DNA from: Pseudoselenomonas ruminantium
GTDB taxonomy: Bacteria > Bacillota > Negativicutes > Selenomonadales > Selenomonadaceae
Direction of reading: 5' to 3'
Length of the DNA: 34,004 bases
Assembly (NCBI GenBank): GCA_002373045.1
Contig: DFHU01000001.1
Coordinates: 1-34,004 of the forward strand
The notes beneath the pieces are model-generated. The model was given only the letters and a program-made list of their open reading frames with translations. It made no database searches and was not told the DNA's origin. The position numbers and the translations under genes were made by a program. The first letter of the stretch is position 1; the number at the start of each line of letters is the position of its first letter. This document shows positions 23,946 through 32,718 of the stretch, piece after piece.

Positions 23946-25322
23946 TTACTGCGCGATAATCTCGTTGGCCACATGCTCAGCATTGGTGCCGATGACAACC
24001 TGCACCGCATTGCCCGTAGCAAAAGCACCGCGCACGCCGTTAACTTTTTTAACGCGCTCCAAATCCATCTTGTTGACGTCCTTTACCGTGCAGCGCAGAC
24101 GCGTAGCACAGTTGGAGATTTCCTCCAGATTTTCCTTGCCGCCAAGAGCGGAGAGTACCTGCTTGGAAAGCTCACTCATGGTAAGTTCTTCACTGCTTGC
24201 CGGCATATCTTCATCATAGCGGCCAATGGTCGGAATGTCGAACTGACGGATAGCCCAGCTGAAAATACCGTAATACAGGATGAACACGCCAATCCCAATG
24301 GCGATAATCAGTTCCGGCTTCGTTGCCAGGCCCCAGTCAATCACATAGTCGATAAAACCGGCAGAGAAACCAAAGCCGTCCAGTACGCCCAGCGAATACG
24401 TTACCGCCAGCGAAAGGCCGGTGAGCACGGCATGCACCGCATAGAGTGCTGGCGCCAGGAACATGAACATGAACTCAATGGGTTCCGTAATACCCGTGAG
24501 GAATGCCGTGAAGGCCACAGAGGCCAGCATACCGCCGATTTTAGCGCGGTTCTCCGGCTTAGCCGCATGGTACATGGCCAAGGCCACTGCCGGCATACCA
24601 AACATCATCATCGGGAAGAAGCCCGCCATGAACATACCTGCCGTGGGGTCACCTGCAAAGAAGCGGTTGAGGTCGCCAGTAGCCACTGCTCCAGTCACGG
24701 GATTGGTATACTCACCGAACACAAACCAGATAAAGCTGTTGAGGATATGGTGCAACCCCACCGGAATCAACAGGCGGTTGAGCACACCATAGACAAAGGT
24801 TCCCAATGCGCCAGCACCGATAATCCATTCGCCTACGGCATGGATAACGGCCTGACAGGGGCCCCAGATTACGCCAAAGACAGCCGCCAGGACGATGGAC
24901 ACCGCTGCCGTGATAATCAGGACAAAGCGGCGTCCGCCAAAGAATCCCAGATATTCCGGCAGTTTCACTGTATGATAGCGGTTGTAGAGAATACCGGCTT
25001 CAAGACCGCTGACAATACCAGCCAAAACACTCATATTGAGCGTTTCATCAATCGTCTTGAGTGCCGAGGTCAAAATCAAATAGCCGATAGCCCCCGCAAG
25101 ACCTGCCGCACCATTGTTATCCTTGGCCAATCCTACGCCAATACCAATCGAAAAAATCAGTGCCAGATTATCAAAGACCGCTCCACCGGCCTTGGTGATA
25201 AACGGGATGTTCAGCACATCCGGCGCACCGAGACGCAGCAGCAACGCCGCTGCCGGCAGAACCGCAATCGGTAGCATAAGGGCCTTGCCAATGCTTTGCA
25301 GCTTGGTAAACCAATTACTCAT
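23946..25322 (-). CDS. nagE: PTS IICB component, N-acetylglucosamine type
   Basis: A 458-residue sugar permease of the phosphotransferase system. The IIC part (residues 1 to about 370) has the glucose/GlcNAc-family marks GKALMLPIAVLPAAALLLRLG at the N-terminus, FFGGRRFVLIITA and IPVGLHHILNSFIW. The IIB domain carries the phosphorylated cysteine in EISNCATRLRCTVKD (about residue 406). No IIA domain is fused, unlike E. coli NagE, so IIA must be supplied elsewhere. The GlcNAc assignment is based on overall likeness, especially the FFGGRRF and GLHHILNS regions; a glucose or broader specificity cannot be excluded. The ATG at 25322 has AGGGAG about eight bases upstream; a GTG three codons earlier is too close to that RBS. 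A promoter and palindrome precede it. Confidence 0.83.
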   Translation of the reverse strand: MSNWFTKLQSIGKALMLPIAVLPAAALLLRLGAPDVLNIPFITKAGGAVFDNLALIFSIGIGVGLAKDNNGAAGLAGAIGYLILTSALKTIDETLNMSVLAGIVSGLEAGILYNRYHTVKLPEYLGFFGGRRFVLIITAAVSIVLAAVFGVIWGPCQAVIHAVGEWIIGAGALGTFVYGVLNRLLIPVGLHHILNSFIWFVFGEYTNPVTGAVATGDLNRFFAGDPTAGMFMAGFFPMMMFGMPAVALAMYHAAKPENRAKIGGMLASVAFTAFLTGITEPIEFMFMFLAPALYAVHAVLTGLSLAVTYSLGVLDGFGFSAGFIDYVIDWGLATKPELIIAIGIGVFILYYGIFSWAIRQFDIPTIGRYDEDMPASSEELTMSELSKQVLSALGGKENLEEISNCATRLRCTVKDVNKMDLERVKKVNGVRGAFATGNAVQVVIGTNAEHVANEIIAQ

Positions 25323-25339
25323 AATATTCACTCCCTATA

Positions 25340-25400
25340 AAAAATACGAGGCAGTATATACTGCCTCGCTTATTCTAACATAATTATCTAAATATTACAA
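25340..25400 (-). promoter_or_regulatory. nagE promoter with a 22-bp perfect palindrome at the start site
   Basis: On the minus strand: -35 TTGTAA (25395-25400), exact 17-bp spacer, -10 TAGAAT (25372-25377). A perfect palindrome at 25347-25368 (half site CGAGGCAGTAT) begins four bases after the -10, and is followed by a run of T (25340-25345). It can be a repressor operator covering the start site, or a hairpin ending kinase-gene transcripts, or both. Confidence 0.6.
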
Positions 25401-25425
25401 TGTGTACAATTTATCCACAGTCCAA

Positions 25426-28400
25426 TTAGCCAAGAATCTTTTGTAATGCCGCCCAGTCGGGAACTGCCGCGGCCTTTTTGACTTTGGCCAGTTTTTCCGC
25501 ATCAGCAGCGGGCAGCTGATAACCCGATAGTTCCCCTAACATATACATCAGGCTGTCATAGTCAAAACTTGCCACAATCTCAGCCAGCGCCTGCCAGGCT
25601 TCTGCCAGCTCCGCAGAACTTATGGGCGCTTTTTCCTGCGCCGTATCTTCAGCCGGAAGCAGCATGGACAGACTGCCCGTATAGCTGCGATAGAGTTCCA
25701 AAAGCGGCGCGGTGCCTGCTTCTATCTCATCACAGTAACAATTGTTGCCCGCATCTTCCAGACGGCGGGCTTTCTCCGAAAGCTCCATTGCACCGATAAC
25801 CCGCGCCGTACTCTTGAGGGCATGTACCTTGGTCGTATAGTTATCCCAATCATCCGTATCGTAGTAACGCTGAATTTCATCGGCATTGCTTTCGATGGAC
25901 TGCGCAAAAACCTTCAAGGCATCCATATAGGCCGCCACCGAGCCGCAATGCTCTACCCCCTTATGCGGCTCCAGCCCCACCACATATTCCAGCCAGTCGG
26001 GCAGTTTTTCCTCCTGCACCTGCGGCAGTACCCCCTCCGCCCGCACTTTCTCCTGCGGCAGTAATCTATGCAGCATTTCCTCTAATTTATGGCTGTCAAT
26101 GGGCTTGGTCAGATAATCGTCAAAACCTGCCGCCATGTATTCCTCCCGTGCACCGCTGACGGCATTGGCGGTAAGGGCCACCACGGGCGTATGCTTATTG
26201 GGGAAATCTGCCGCCTCACTCATTTTTTGCAAACGCTGCAGGGTTTCCACGCCGTCAATGCCCGGCATGCGGTGGTCGAGGAAAATCACATCATAGGCCG
26301 TCTCGCCTGCCAGTTTCAGACACTCAAAACCGCTCATGGCCGTATCGACCTGTACCTGCGTCTGTTTCAGCAGCCCCTTCACCACGGTAAGATTCATGGC
26401 AGTATCATCCACCACAAGAATTCTGGCATCGGGTGCCACAAAGCTTTCCTTGTAAACCGTCTGCGAGGCCATCATGCGGCGATAGGCCTCCTCGTAGTTG
26501 CCCATAGGCGACCAGTTGAGCACTTCCTGCTCTACGGTATAGAAAAACTCCGAACCCTGCCCATAGACGCTTTCGACTTCCAAATGACTGTCCATCATTT
26601 CCAGCAGCTTTTTGGTGATATTCATGCCCAGCCCCGTACCCTCAATGGTGCGGTTGCGTTCTTCTTCAATGCGCTCAAAGGCATGATAGAGCTTTTCGAT
26701 ATCTTCCTTTTTGATGCCAATCCCCGTATCCTTGACGGCAGTTGTCATCGCAATGCGGTTTTCGCCAATCTTTTTATAGGACAGCCGCAGGGTGACGCTG
26801 CCTTCTTCCGTATACTTTACGGCATTGGTCAGGATATTTACCGCCACCTGCCGCAGACGAATTTCGTCCCCTTTCAGAATACTGGGCATATCATCGGGGA
26901 TTTCCACATGGAATTTCAGCCCCTTCTTCTCCGCCCGCTGACGAATCATATTCACCAAATCATTCAGTAGGGAGCTTACGGCATATTCCACGGGAATAAT
27001 CTCCATCTTGCCCGCTTCAATCTTGGAAAAGTCCAGAATATCATTGACCAGTCCCAAAAGGGTTGTGCCTGCCGTACGAATGTTCTGGGCATATTCCCGC
27101 GTTTGTTCCTCCTGAGTTTCCCGCAGAATCATCTCGTCCATGCCCAGCACCGCATTGATGGGTGTGCGGATTTCATGGCTCATCGAGGAGAGAAACTGAC
27201 TCTTGGCAATGCTGGCGGCCTTGGCGGCATGCGCCATTTCCAAAAGCTCCTTATTGGAGTCAGCCAGTTCCTTGGTCACGGCATCCAGAAAAGCCGCCAT
27301 GCGCACAGCCAGAGGAATGACGTAATGCTTTTCCTCGGCTGCCATTTCCTCATAACATTCCGGCAGGACTTTTATCGGCCCTTCCCGGAACCCCACACTG
27401 ACCAGCGCGCTGTTTAAGATACCGCCCTGCCCCTCATAGCAATAAATTTCCGAGGTGCCGTAGTTGGCAATCAGCTGGGGAGCAAACCGCCGGTAAAAAT
27501 CCTGCTCCTTGCCGGCCAGCTCTTTCAAAAAGAACGTGCGGTTGCCGCACAGGGTCAATATAACGGATTCCGGCGCAAAACAGCAGAGTTTTTCACTGGC
27601 CATGTCCGTTTCCTGCAGCAGATTGGCCGGCACGGCATAGGTCAGCCGCATCTTCTCCCCCAAATGCACATCACCGCTGAAATAAATCCGCCCTTCATCA
27701 TCATAAACCGGCGGCACTCTGGCAATCAGGCAGCCGTTGCGCTCCACAGACAGCGGAAATTCGGAAATATTGTAAACAAAATTATCATCCGGCGTGACCT
27801 GCAGATAATGCTCATAAATATTCGTAGCCGGCATGCCGTTGATCTTTGCCACACAGGTATCGCCCACCATTTCCGTGACTTCGAGCTCCTTGCCTATCGG
27901 CTTCCAGCCCAGCACATAATCGCCCATTACCTGCAAATCTTCCCCGCAAAAGGCCGCCATGAGAATGCCGCTTTCATAGAACTTACTGCCCGTAATTAAA
28001 TTGCCGTATCTTACCTTATCCTTCAATAAATTAAACAGATTCCGGCATTCCAAAGGCGCAGAGGTAATATCCTCCATCATACTGACTACCGTACCAAAGA
28101 CCACCGTATGCGGATTTTCCGCCGCCAGCCCCTGCAAAAAATGCGTAAACCGCGTTCCCATACCCGCGCAGTATATCCCGATGGCCTTGATATCCGGAAT
28201 GACGCTGAGTTTTTTGCCCCACTTACGGCCTTCTGCTTCATAATCATCCGGACAGCCCGGATATTCCAAAACCTCCACTCTGCCGGATTCCCAGAAATTG
28301 GCATTTATCTGCAATTTTACCGTTTCCAATGTCTGCACAAAGAGCGTTTCCGTCATGCCCGTGAGCACCGCCTGGGGAAGTTTTTCCCGAATCAGCGCAT

Positions 28401-28575
28401 GAATCTCCTTCCCCAGTTCCGGCTTAAAGCCGCTGAAGACCAGATGCAGATAAAGACAACTGGCATGAAGCCTGTTAAAGCGTTCCTGTATCTCCTGCAG
28501 CTGCGGCAGGATTTCCGTCAGAATATCTTCCTGCCTGTCTACAGGCAGGGTTATGGCGTAGTTTTTTTGCAGCAC
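25426..28575 (-). CDS. FIST-domain hybrid histidine kinase with receiver and Hpt domains
   Basis: A 1049-residue signalling protein. Order: FIST N and C sensor domains (about 30-375), coiled coil, HisKA with SMSHEIRTPINAVLG (phospho-His near 467), HATPase_c with N-box, DTGIGIKKEDIEKL and GTGLGMNI motifs, a receiver domain with VIFLDHRMPGIDG (phospho-Asp near 766), and an Hpt domain with KVHALKSTARVIGA (His near 917). FIST domains are thought to sense small ligands such as amino acids. No membrane segment is visible, so it is cytoplasmic. A complete phosphorelay is thus in one chain. The start is GTG; the nearest ATG is in another frame. It lies 62 bases after the response regulator gene, which begins with a small hairpin (28610-28638). 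Confidence 0.9.
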   Translation of the reverse strand: MLQKNYAITLPVDRQEDILTEILPQLQEIQERFNRLHASCLYLHLVFSGFKPELGKEIHALIREKLPQAVLTGMTETLFVQTLETVKLQINANFWESGRVEVLEYPGCPDDYEAEGRKWGKKLSVIPDIKAIGIYCAGMGTRFTHFLQGLAAENPHTVVFGTVVSMMEDITSAPLECRNLFNLLKDKVRYGNLITGSKFYESGILMAAFCGEDLQVMGDYVLGWKPIGKELEVTEMVGDTCVAKINGMPATNIYEHYLQVTPDDNFVYNISEFPLSVERNGCLIARVPPVYDDEGRIYFSGDVHLGEKMRLTYAVPANLLQETDMASEKLCCFAPESVILTLCGNRTFFLKELAGKEQDFYRRFAPQLIANYGTSEIYCYEGQGGILNSALVSVGFREGPIKVLPECYEEMAAEEKHYVIPLAVRMAAFLDAVTKELADSNKELLEMAHAAKAASIAKSQFLSSMSHEIRTPINAVLGMDEMILRETQEEQTREYAQNIRTAGTTLLGLVNDILDFSKIEAGKMEIIPVEYAVSSLLNDLVNMIRQRAEKKGLKFHVEIPDDMPSILKGDEIRLRQVAVNILTNAVKYTEEGSVTLRLSYKKIGENRIAMTTAVKDTGIGIKKEDIEKLYHAFERIEEERNRTIEGTGLGMNITKKLLEMMDSHLEVESVYGQGSEFFYTVEQEVLNWSPMGNYEEAYRRMMASQTVYKESFVAPDARILVVDDTAMNLTVVKGLLKQTQVQVDTAMSGFECLKLAGETAYDVIFLDHRMPGIDGVETLQRLQKMSEAADFPNKHTPVVALTANAVSGAREEYMAAGFDDYLTKPIDSHKLEEMLHRLLPQEKVRAEGVLPQVQEEKLPDWLEYVVGLEPHKGVEHCGSVAAYMDALKVFAQSIESNADEIQRYYDTDDWDNYTTKVHALKSTARVIGAMELSEKARRLEDAGNNCYCDEIEAGTAPLLELYRSYTGSLSMLLPAEDTAQEKAPISSAELAEAWQALAEIVASFDYDSLMYMLGELSGYQLPAADAEKLAKVKKAAAVPDWAALQKILG

Positions 28576-28637
28576 TATCCTGCATCTCCCCGGAAAAGCA
28601 ATACAGCTTAGGAACTGTTACGAAATAAATCAGTTCC

Positions 28638-29423
28638 TTACTGAATGTTGTTATCGTGAAGTTTCTGGTACTTCTGCTTTTCAAAGAAATCATCTATGGC
28701 GGCAATCAGCTTGGGCCGTTCCATGGATTTTAAGAGATAGCCGTCCGGCTTCAAGGCCAGCACCTTCATGACGCTTTCCCGGTCGCCCTTGCCGGTGAGG
28801 AAAATCACGGGAATGGAATCCACCTTGGACTCACTCCGAATCATCTCCAGCACCTGCGGGCCGGAGGTCACGGGCATTTCATAATCGAGCAGGATTAAAT
28901 CCGGCGTATTATCGGCAATATACATGAGTGCCTGCGCCCCGGAAGTCACGATAGTCACCCGGTATTTGGCCGACAGCCAGTCCTTGACCATCTTGAGGAA
29001 GGTGCTGTCATCATCCACCAGCAGAATGTTTTTCCGTCTGGCTAAATCGTCGTTGGCGGAGAGCAGCCAGTCCAGCTGTTCCACCAGTTTCTTCATATCA
29101 AAAGGACGCTCCACCGTAGCAGCAACGAGCGCCGCCGGAATCGAATGATTTACCGTCTCGATTTCCGCAGCAGTTCCCACCAGTACCAGAAGTTTGTCCT
29201 CCTCGGTGCAGATATCCTTCAGGTACACCAATGTTCCGGCAATATCATCCACATAATCCCCCAGGTACATGAGAAATAGTTCTGTTTCCCCTTTGTGCGC
29301 AGCAATATCTTCCATGGTCGGTTCGGTTTCCACCACCGAATAACCATCATCAGCCAGATTTTTTACAATCGTATTCAACATGAAGGATTTGCCCTTGTGA
29401 ATCAGGAGTATCTTCTTTTCCAT
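28638..29423 (-). CDS. Response regulator with a pseudo-receiver and a receiver domain
   Basis: A 261-residue protein with two receiver-type domains and no DNA-binding output. Residues about 1-120 look like a receiver fold in which the phospho-acceptor strand reads LFLMYLGDY, lacking the usual aspartate. The second domain (about 130-250) is canonical: ILLVDDDSTFLK, phospho-Asp in LILLDYEMPVTSG (near 177), and FLTGKG with the conserved Thr and following Lys area. It probably works with the adjacent hybrid kinase, either as a phosphate acceptor or as an adaptor. ATG 29423 is preceded by GGAAAGAGGACA; an in-frame codon at 29462 has no RBS. The stop codon overlaps the first base of a hairpin that separates it from the kinase gene. 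Confidence 0.85.
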   Translation of the reverse strand: MEKKILLIHKGKSFMLNTIVKNLADDGYSVVETEPTMEDIAAHKGETELFLMYLGDYVDDIAGTLVYLKDICTEEDKLLVLVGTAAEIETVNHSIPAALVAATVERPFDMKKLVEQLDWLLSANDDLARRKNILLVDDDSTFLKMVKDWLSAKYRVTIVTSGAQALMYIADNTPDLILLDYEMPVTSGPQVLEMIRSESKVDSIPVIFLTGKGDRESVMKVLALKPDGYLLKSMERPKLIAAIDDFFEKQKYQKLHDNNIQ

Positions 29424-29506
29424 TGTCCTCTTTCCTTCCTGCAACAATCCAAATTTCATCACTCTACATTCGTGCCACTATGTTTTCTTACTTCGCCACA
29501 ATAGCC

Positions 29507-29543
29507 AAAAAACCTGCTCTATGGTATACTAAGAGCAGGTTTT
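29507..29543. terminator. Twelve-bp hairpin with T runs on both strands and an internal -10
   Basis: AAAACCTGCTCT (29509-29520) pairs perfectly with AGAGCAGGTTTT (29532-29543). The minus-strand end has six T, so it can stop transcripts coming from the DUF951 gene before they enter the response regulator gene. The loop holds TGGTATACT (29522-29530), an extended -10 on the plus strand for the downstream gene; no good -35 was seen. Confidence 0.6.
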
Positions 29544-29575
29544 ATTTATTATTTCATCAGATAGGAGCTATCACT

Positions 29576-29902
29576 ATGTCCAAACAATACAAGAAATTGC
29601 AAAACAAGCTGCACCCTAAGGCGGTAAAACAGGAACCAAAGGAAAAAGTGGGCAAAGACTACCTGCTGCTCACGATGATTGCGATTACCTTCGTACTGAC
29701 CTTTGTCGGCTGGGAGCATTTCGATAACACCAACCGGGCCATGTACTTTTTGCTGACGCTGTCCCTGACGCTTACTTATCTCTATCGTCATGCAGGTTTT
29801 TCCGACAATGTCAAAGCCTATGTCAACGCCGCCAGCCTTGGTTCTATCGGTCTGGCTGTAGCCCTTTTCCTCATCAATCTCTACTATCAGTTCTTCGGCT
29901 AA
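29576..29902 (+). CDS. Small membrane protein, three TM
   Basis: A 108-residue protein with a basic N-terminus (MSKQYKKLQNKLHPK, about 1-27) and three hydrophobic segments: LLLTMIAITFVLTFVGW, MYFLLTLSLTLTYLYRH and LGSIGLAVALFLINLYYQFF. Family not recognised. ATG 29576 follows AGGAG by eight bases; an earlier in-frame start at 29423 would run through the hairpin and is not used. Its last four bases overlap the end of the opposing DUF951 gene. Confidence 0.8.
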   Translation: MSKQYKKLQNKLHPKAVKQEPKEKVGKDYLLLTMIAITFVLTFVGWEHFDNTNRAMYFLLTLSLTLTYLYRHAGFSDNVKAYVNAASLGSIGLAVALFLINLYYQFFG

Positions 29903-30090
29903 TCCTCCTCTACTTTTCCCTTGACCATTTTTTCAAATTTTGTGCGGGGAATGAGAATGAGATGACCACACCCCTGGCACTTTAGACGGAAGTCCATGCC
30001 CACACGCAGGATTTCCCAGTTAAAACTGCCGCAGGGGTGTTTCTTTTTTAAGCGGACAATATCGCCCAGTTCGTAGTTTACCTTTTCCAT
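29899..30090 (-). CDS. DUF951 family protein
   Basis: A 63-residue protein of the DUF951 family: GDIVRLKKKHPCGSFNWEIL (residues 9-28), then DFRLKCQGCGHLILIPR (33-49). Three cysteines (C20, C38, C41) suggest a small zinc-binding fold; function is not known. AGGA lies seven bases before the ATG. It sits between two plus-strand genes, overlaps the upstream one by four bases, and its start codon is only 31 bases from that of the nitrilase gene, so its promoter must lie inside the nitrilase coding sequence. Confidence 0.85.
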   Translation of the reverse strand: MEKVNYELGDIVRLKKKHPCGSFNWEILRVGMDFRLKCQGCGHLILIPRTKFEKMVKGKVEED

Positions 30091-30121
30091 GATGTTATCC
30101 TTTCTGCAGTGAGGTGTTTTT

Positions 30122-30916
30122 ATGGAAGTTGCCGTTTTACAAATGCAGGTGGCTTGCGGCCAGCCGGAACAAAATATCGAAAACCTCCACCATCTAGCCG
30201 ACCAGGCAATGGAAGCACAGCCGGATGTGCTGCTGCTGCCGGAACTCTGGCGGCAGGGCTTTTATCCCCGCCCTGTTCTCTCCTATGCCGATGCCGACGG
30301 ACATGAAACCCGCGCAGTTCTTGCCGACATCGCCCGGAAGTATCAGGTCAATGTCGTGGGCGGCACGGTAGCCAACGCCATTGGAGACAAGGTCTTTAAC
30401 ACCAGCTATATCTTTGACCGTTTGGGACACCTTGTTGCCACCTACCATAAGGCCCACCTGTTCTCGCCCAGCGGCGAAGCTGATGATTTCACCGCCGGAG
30501 ACAGTCTCGTGACCTTTACACTGGACGGCATAAAATGCGGCATATTGGTCTGCTATGATGTACGTTTCCCCGAAGCGGCACGCAGGCTCGCCCTTGATGG
30601 CATCTCCGTACTCTTTGTCCCTTCAGCATGGCCGCTTAAACGGCTGATTCACTGGCAAACCCTTATCCGGGCCAGAGCCATCGAAAACCAGTTATTCGTA
30701 GTGGCCTGCAACGCCGCCGGAACAGATGGCAGCAACCAAAAACTTGCCGGACATTCGGCCATCATTGACCCATGGGGCGAAATCCTCGCCACTGCCGACG
30801 AAGAAGAAACCATCTTGCAAGGCAACCTGCGGCTGGCCGTACAAGCCCAGATAAAAGATACCATGAATGTATTCGGTGACCGGCGTCCGGCACTTTATAA
30901 AAAAACTCCCAATTAA
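30122..30916 (+). CDS. Carbon-nitrogen hydrolase (nitrilase superfamily, omega-amidase-like)
   Basis: A 264-residue cytoplasmic amidase. The Glu-Lys-Cys triad is E41 in LLLPELW, K110 in YHKAHLF, and C144 in GILVCYDVRFPE. The CYDVRFPE context with HKAHLFSP resembles the YafV/Nit2 omega-amidase group that acts on alpha-ketoglutaramate or deaminated glutathione, but the substrate is not fixed. GAGGTG lies five bases before the ATG. The stop codon lies in the loop of a terminator. Only 31 bases separate its start from the opposing DUF951 start, so its transcript must begin further upstream, perhaps with the small membrane-protein gene. Confidence 0.88.
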   Translation: MEVAVLQMQVACGQPEQNIENLHHLADQAMEAQPDVLLLPELWRQGFYPRPVLSYADADGHETRAVLADIARKYQVNVVGGTVANAIGDKVFNTSYIFDRLGHLVATYHKAHLFSPSGEADDFTAGDSLVTFTLDGIKCGILVCYDVRFPEAARRLALDGISVLFVPSAWPLKRLIHWQTLIRARAIENQLFVVACNAAGTDGSNQKLAGHSAIIDPWGEILATADEEETILQGNLRLAVQAQIKDTMNVFGDRRPALYKKTPN

Positions 30917-30927
30917 GGGAGTTTTTT
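30900..30927. terminator. Bidirectional terminator between nitrilase and ychF
   Basis: AAAAACTCCC (30901-30910) pairs with GGGAGTTTTT (30917-30926) around AATTAA; the nitrilase stop is in the loop. T runs on both strands serve this gene and the opposing ychF. Confidence 0.85.
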
Positions 30928-30938
30928 GCTATGAAATC

Positions 30939-32045
30939 TTATACATTAAACCGGAAGTTTACCACATCGCCGTCCTGCATGACGTAGTCCTTGCCTTCCA
31001 CACGCACCTGGCCTTTTTCGCGGGCAGCGGCTACACTGCCGTTAGCTACAAGGTCATCGTAGTTGACGATTTCGGCGCGAATAAAGCCGCGTTCAAAGTC
31101 CGTATGAATCTTGCCGGCAGCCTTCGGTGCCGTGGTGCCCTTGGTAATCGTCCAGGCACGGCATTCATCAGGGCCGGCGGTCAGGAAGGTCTGCAGCCCC
31201 AAGAGTTCAAAGGCGGCTTTAATCAGGCGGTCAAGGCCGCTTTCCGTTTCGCCCAAATCCTCAAGGAATGCCTTGGCTTCTTCGGCATCGAGCTCTGCGA
31301 TTTCGGCTTCCACCTTGGCAGAGATTGCCACGACTTCCGCATTTTCGGCCTTGGCAAATTCCTTGACCTTCTGCACATAGGCGTTTTCCTCATAAGCCGT
31401 AGCCACTTCATCTTCAGCCACATTCGTAACATAGAGGGTCGGCTTCAAGGTCAGCAGGTTGATGTCCTTAATCATTTCGAGCTCGTCAGCAGTGAGTTCC
31501 ACCTGACGGGCCGGTTTGCCATTATCGAGGCTTTCCTTAATGCGGCGCAGGATTTCATCTTCGACCTTGGCCTCCTTGTTGCCGGATTTGGCAATCTTAG
31601 CCAGACGCATGATGCGCTTCTCCACCACTTCGAGGTCGGCAAGGCATAATTCCGTCTGAATAATATCGATATCGCGCAGCGGGTCAACGCCGCCTTCCAC
31701 ATGGGTGATGTTGGCATCATCAAAGCAACGCACCACATGCGCCACAGCATCTACCTGGCGAATGTGCTCGAGGAACTTGTTGCCCAGGCCTTCACCGTTA
31801 GCAGCGCCCTTAACGAGCCCTGCAATGTCCACGAAGCGGACGGATGCCGGCGTGGTCTTCTTGGAATCATACATCTTGTGCAGAACGTTCAAGCGTTCAT
31901 CAGGCACGGCCACTACGCCTACATTGGGTTCAATGGTGCAGAAGGGGAAGTTGGCCGCTTCTGCTCCGGCCTTGGTGATGGCATTAAAGAGGGTGCTCTT
32001 GCCTACGTTAGGCAGGCCCACAATGCCGACTTCTAAATTACTCAA
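30939..32045 (-). CDS. ychF: Redox-regulated ATPase YchF
   Basis: A 368-residue Obg-family P-loop NTPase that binds ATP rather than GTP and associates with ribosomes. G1 is GLPNVGKST (residues 10-18), followed by NFPFCTIEPNVG (switch area), DIAGLVKGA (G3) and a C-terminal TGS domain ending DYVMQDGDVVNFRFNV. Length is close to the family norm of about 363. The start codon is TTG (MSNLEV), placed by GAGGTG upstream; no ATG is available in a fitting place. It lies 22 bases after upp and is the last gene of a glyA-upp-ychF run that ends in the terminator at 30900. Confidence 0.93.
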   Translation of the reverse strand: MSNLEVGIVGLPNVGKSTLFNAITKAGAEAANFPFCTIEPNVGVVAVPDERLNVLHKMYDSKKTTPASVRFVDIAGLVKGAANGEGLGNKFLEHIRQVDAVAHVVRCFDDANITHVEGGVDPLRDIDIIQTELCLADLEVVEKRIMRLAKIAKSGNKEAKVEDEILRRIKESLDNGKPARQVELTADELEMIKDINLLTLKPTLYVTNVAEDEVATAYEENAYVQKVKEFAKAENAEVVAISAKVEAEIAELDAEEAKAFLEDLGETESGLDRLIKAAFELLGLQTFLTAGPDECRAWTITKGTTAPKAAGKIHTDFERGFIRAEIVNYDDLVANGSVAAAREKGQVRVEGKDYVMQDGDVVNFRFNV

Positions 32046-32067
32046 TTTCTAAAACACCTCATCATCA

Positions 32068-32706
32068 TTACAGCGTGCCGAAAATACGGTCGCCGGCATC
32101 GCCGAGGCCCGGTACGATATAGCCTTTTTCATTGAGCTTTTCATCAATGGCAGCTACATAAACCGGTACGTCGGGATGTTCTTCGTTAATCACTTTAATG
32201 CCCTCAGGCGCAGCCACCAGACACATCAGCGTAAGGCTCGTTGCACCTTTTTCCTTTAAGAGGGTCAACGCTGCGGAGGCACTGCCCCCCGTTGCCAGCA
32301 TGGGGTCAACCACAATCAGGGCGCGTTCTTCCACATCACCGGGCAGCTTGCAGTAGTATTCCACCGGTTTCAGCGTCTTGGGGTCGCGGTACATGCCTAC
32401 ATGACCAACGCGGGCAGCAGGAATCATGTTGACCACACCGTTGAGCATGCCCAAACCTGCACGCAGAATGGGCACAACGCCCACTTTCTTGCCGGCTAGC
32501 ACTTTAGCCGTGCATTTTGCTACCGGGGTTTCGATTTCAATATCCTTGAGCGGGAAATCCCGGGTGATTTCATAAGTCATGAGCATGGCGATTTCTTCGA
32601 GGAGCTCGCGAAAATCCTTCGTACCCGTATCCTTCTGGCGCATCATGGTGAGTTTGTGCTGAATCAGGGGATGGTCAATTACATTTACATTAAGCTTGTC
32701 AGACAT
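32068..32706 (-). CDS. upp: Uracil phosphoribosyltransferase
   Basis: A 212-residue salvage enzyme converting uracil and PRPP to UMP. The PRPP-binding loop is VVDPMLATGGSASAA (about residues 125-139) and the uracil-binding tail is GLGDAGDRIFGT at the C-terminus. ATG 32706 has AGGAG seven bases upstream; an ATG at 32712 is only one base from it. The gene is 12 bases downstream of glyA and 22 upstream of ychF, so the three probably form an operon. Confidence 0.95.
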   Translation of the reverse strand: MSDKLNVNVIDHPLIQHKLTMMRQKDTGTKDFRELLEEIAMLMTYEITRDFPLKDIEIETPVAKCTAKVLAGKKVGVVPILRAGLGMLNGVVNMIPAARVGHVGMYRDPKTLKPVEYYCKLPGDVEERALIVVDPMLATGGSASAALTLLKEKGATSLTLMCLVAAPEGIKVINEEHPDVPVYVAAIDEKLNEKGYIVPGLGDAGDRIFGTL

Positions 32707-32718
32707 GTTCATTCTCCT

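Noticed and set aside
23937..25274. A 445-codon plus-strand open frame
   Set aside because: It is antisense to the well-supported PTS gene and has low-complexity His/Gln/Arg content.
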